A stretch of DNA of 7,969 nt from JBFLVQ01 sp040758525. Lineage in GTDB: Bacteria; Acidobacteriota; Blastocatellia; Chloracidobacteriales; JADJPF01. Where the stretch lies: contig JBFLVQ010000451.1 in assembly GCA_040758525.1 (NCBI GenBank), positions 1 through 7,969 of the forward strand. The letters run 5' to 3'. Numbering within the stretch: the stretch's first letter is position 1; the number at the start of each line of letters is the position of its first letter. The notes under the pieces are model-generated. The model saw nothing but the letters and a program-made list of their open reading frames with translations. It was not told the DNA's origin and ran no database searches. This document shows positions 6,406 to 7,969 of the stretch, piece after piece. Position numbers and translations under genes: made by a program.

Positions 6406-6421
6406 GCTTAGCAAGCTAAGC
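6406..6421. promoter_or_regulatory. 16-bp inverted repeat, possible operator
   Basis: GCTTAGC and GCTAAGC are exact reverse complements separated by AA. The site lies just downstream of the minus-strand TATAAT at 6433-6438, so it would cover about +6 to +21 of the predicted ridA-like transcript. That suits a repressor operator or a 5'-end hairpin. There is no T-tract in the orientation needed for a terminator. Confidence 0.4.
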
Positions 6422-6432
6422 TAACTTTCCAG

Positions 6433-6438
6433 ATTATA
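6433..6438 (-). promoter_or_regulatory. Perfect -10 element (TATAAT) for the ridA-like cluster
   Basis: Minus-strand TATAAT matches the sigma-70 -10 consensus in all six bases and lies about 70 bases before the ridA-like start codon. No good TTGACA is seen 16-18 bp upstream and no TGn extension is present, so it may need an activator or be weak. It is placed as the likely promoter of the three minus-strand genes. Confidence 0.45.
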
Positions 6439-6518
6439 GTTTACAACCAACCCATTAGCATAATAGAAGTAGGAAATTGCGAAAGTGAGCTAAACTAAAT
6501 TTTTCGGGAGTTTCCGGC

Positions 6519-6547
6519 TAGACGAGAGTACAAATAAATTTTATACA
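6519..6547 (+). promoter_or_regulatory. Weak sigma-70-like promoter candidate for the TPR gene
   Basis: TAGACG (4 of 6 against TTGACA) and TATACA (4 of 6 against TATAAT) are 17 bp apart, leaving a leader of about 35-40 nt before the ATG at 6591. CATAAT at 6546-6551 is an alternative -10. In an AT-rich spacer such matches arise easily by chance. Confidence 0.25.
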
Positions 6548-6578
6548 TAATAGTCTTCCTATTGTCTTAAGTGATTCT

Positions 6579-6583
6579 GGAGG
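6579..6583 (+). promoter_or_regulatory. Ribosome binding site of the TPR gene
   Basis: GGAGG with a 7-nt spacer to ATG 6591. It sets the start immediately before a good signal peptide. Confidence 0.85.
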
Positions 6584-6590
6584 TTAATCG

Positions 6591-7969
6591 ATGTATCGAC
6601 TGCTGCTTCTGGCATCCCTAATATTAGTGTCCAATCATTTTGCTATATCAGTGTTGGCAAGCGGGCAAGATGAAACACCTATTCTTACAGTTGGCAAACC
6701 GATCGAGCGAAACTTAGGCGCTGGTAAAGCAGACTACTATCAGATATCACTGGCACAAGGAGAATTTATCCATCTGATCATAGAACAGAAAGGCATAGAT
6801 GTAGTTGTCATTGTCTATGCACCAGATGGAACAAAACTGGTGGAAGTAGATAGTCCCAATGGTACTCAAGGACCAGAGCCATTATCGCTGATTGCAGACA
6901 GGGCTGGTAGTTATCGGCTGGAGGTACGCTCTAGTGATAGTGAGGCAGCAGCAGGAGATTATCAGGTAAACATAACAGAGTTAAGACAAGCAACTGCGCC
7001 TGACAAGATTCGTATTGCTGGCGAAAGGGCATTTGCTGAAGCAGCATTACTTCACATAGAATCGCTAACAACTGCAGAAGTAGTCCCTAAAGCGCTTGAT
7101 AAATTCTTAGAAGCATCACGCTACTGCCATGAAGCAGGTGATCTAGCACTGGAAGCAGAGGCACTCAACACCATTGGACAAATATATAGTGATTGGAGTC
7201 AGCATGAGAAAGCCATCGATTATTATCAGAGAGCAGTAGATATTAGACAAAAGATTGGTGATCGTGATGGGGAGGCTGTCTCACTTGGTAATCTGGGAAT
7301 AGTTTACAACAATCTAGCAAAGTACAAAGAAGCAATAAATTACCATCAGCGGGCACTACAACTTGTACGTGAAACCGACAATCTTGCTCAGGAAGCAATT
7401 ATTTTAGATAATTTAGGATTTACTTACTTTCAACTGAGTGAGTTGCAAAAGGCACTAGACTATTATCAATCATCATTGTTAATAAGCAAGAAGATAGGCG
7501 ATCGTGACAGTGAGGCGACGACTTTAACTAATCTAGTTGGACTCTACAAAGTACAAGGCGAGGTTCACAAATCGATCGAGTGTGGACAAAACGCTCTAAG
7601 AATTTTTCGAGAGTTAAATAATAATCGTGGGCAAGCTACCGTTCTATATAGGATTGGCCTGCTCTACCAATCGCTTGGTGAACATCAGCAATCTTTTGAC
7701 TATTTTAATCAAGCGCTGCCATTGATGCGTTTAGTGGGGCATCGCGAAGGGGAAGCAAATGTATTAAATAGTTTGGGTACAACCTACTTTAGGCTAGGAG
7801 ATTATGATAGATCTTTGGATTTCTACCAACAAAGCCTACAACTTATGCATGCTACTGGGGCTCGCAGCAGCGAAATAATTGTCTTGACCAACATTGGCGG
7901 TGTTCATCTACAAGCTAAGCGCTATGATCAGGCACTCGATTTTTTGATGAAAGCTCTACAGATAGCCCG
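6591..7969 (+). CDS. Secreted PPC-like/TPR protein, 3'-truncated; probable CHAT-type C-terminus
   Basis: The frame runs from ATG 6591 to the window end with no stop: 459 residues plus two bases. Residues 1-23 form a signal peptide (MYRLLLLASLILV core, likely cleavage after VLA). Residues 33-131 resemble the prepeptidase C-terminal (PPC) beta-sandwich: LTVGKPIERNL, ADYYQISLAQGEFIHLIIEQ, VYAPDGTKLVEVDSPNGTQG, AGSYRLEVRS and AGDYQVNITEL. A helical linker (135-182) follows. Then come seven TPR units in exact 40-residue steps starting at 183, the last cut by the window edge, with the recurring pattern GDRxxEAxxLxNLGxxY...ALDYYQQAL. TPRs bind partner proteins or peptides. In my memory of the family this N-terminal arrangement usually precedes a CHAT (caspase-like) domain, but none is visible here. 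It is transcribed divergently from the ridA-like cluster. Confidence 0.9.
   Translation, partial: MYRLLLLASLILVSNHFAISVLASGQDETPILTVGKPIERNLGAGKADYYQISLAQGEFIHLIIEQKGIDVVVIVYAPDGTKLVEVDSPNGTQGPEPLSLIADRAGSYRLEVRSSDSEAAAGDYQVNITELRQATAPDKIRIAGERAFAEAALLHIESLTTAEVVPKALDKFLEASRYCHEAGDLALEAEALNTIGQIYSDWSQHEKAIDYYQRAVDIRQKIGDRDGEAVSLGNLGIVYNNLAKYKEAINYHQRALQLVRETDNLAQEAIILDNLGFTYFQLSELQKALDYYQSSLLISKKIGDRDSEATTLTNLVGLYKVQGEVHKSIECGQNALRIFRELNNNRGQATVLYRIGLLYQSLGEHQQSFDYFNQALPLMRLVGHREGEANVLNSLGTTYFRLGDYDRSLDFYQQSLQLMHATGARSSEIIVLTNIGGVHLQAKRYDQALDFLMKALQIA
7137..7969 (+). repeat. Seven 120-bp TPR-coding units in strict register
   Basis: Protein repeats start at residues 183, 223, 263, 303, 343, 383 and 423, each 40 residues with no insertion or deletion; the seventh is cut at 459. 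Corresponding lines such as ALNTIG, SLGNLG, ILDNLG, TLTNLV, VLYRIG, VLNSLG and VLTNIG fall exactly 120 bp apart. DNA identity between units is only partial (for example GGTGATCGTGA near 7257 and GGCGATCGTGA near 7497), so the array is diverged and not a recent amplification. Confidence 0.9.

Noticed and set aside
6395..6421. T-run next to the 16-bp palindrome as an intrinsic terminator
   Set aside because: The T-run precedes the hairpin on the plus strand and is an A-run after it on the minus strand, so the order is wrong for a terminator in either direction.

Overview
The window looks like a stretch of chromosome from a Gram-negative-type, environmental bacterium with moderate-to-low G+C (about 40-45% in the lines sampled by hand). 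Three things suggest Acidobacteriota, most likely a Blastocatellia-like lineage: a secreted PPC-like/TPR protein of a style I associate with that group, a GGVV-type glycine/valine repeat, and a DUF5700 peptidase. The low G+C is unusual for that class, so this placement is an inference. There is no sign of phage, insertion sequence, CRISPR, tRNA or rRNA.

Layout. Bases 1-4434 (+) are the 3' part of a very large alpha-2-macroglobulin-like protein (1477 residues visible, N-terminus outside the window). It has an intact CFEQ thioester and a C-terminal receptor-binding-type domain. Its bait-region domain carries an unusually long insertion of several modules, ending in a GGVX tandem repeat. The gene converges on a three-gene minus-strand cluster that reads, in transcription order: an exported RidA-family protein (6364-5879), an exported DUF5700-type zinc metallopeptidase (5837-4755) and a minimal S24/S26 peptidase-fold protein of 99 aa (4751-4452). 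The last two genes are only 3 bp apart. A perfect 9-bp stem-loop covers the stop codons of both converging units. A 226-bp divergent spacer (6365-6590) holds a perfect TATAAT on the minus strand, a 16-bp palindrome and five TTAGC/GCTAA pentamers. From 6591 (+) to the window end runs the start of an exported protein with a PPC-like beta-sandwich followed by seven TPR units in exact 40-residue register. Its C-terminus lies outside the window, and a CHAT domain there is predicted but not seen.

How the genes may work together. Four of the five products carry, or by family are expected to carry, export signals, so this is mainly an envelope or secretion locus. A thioester protease trap sits beside a secreted metallopeptidase and a peptidase-fold protein, which could mean linked control of proteolysis in the envelope. 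That link rests on proximity alone. The most unusual items are the remodelled bait region, the exported RidA, the Ser/His version of the S24/S26 fold and the pentamer cluster in the divergent promoter region.
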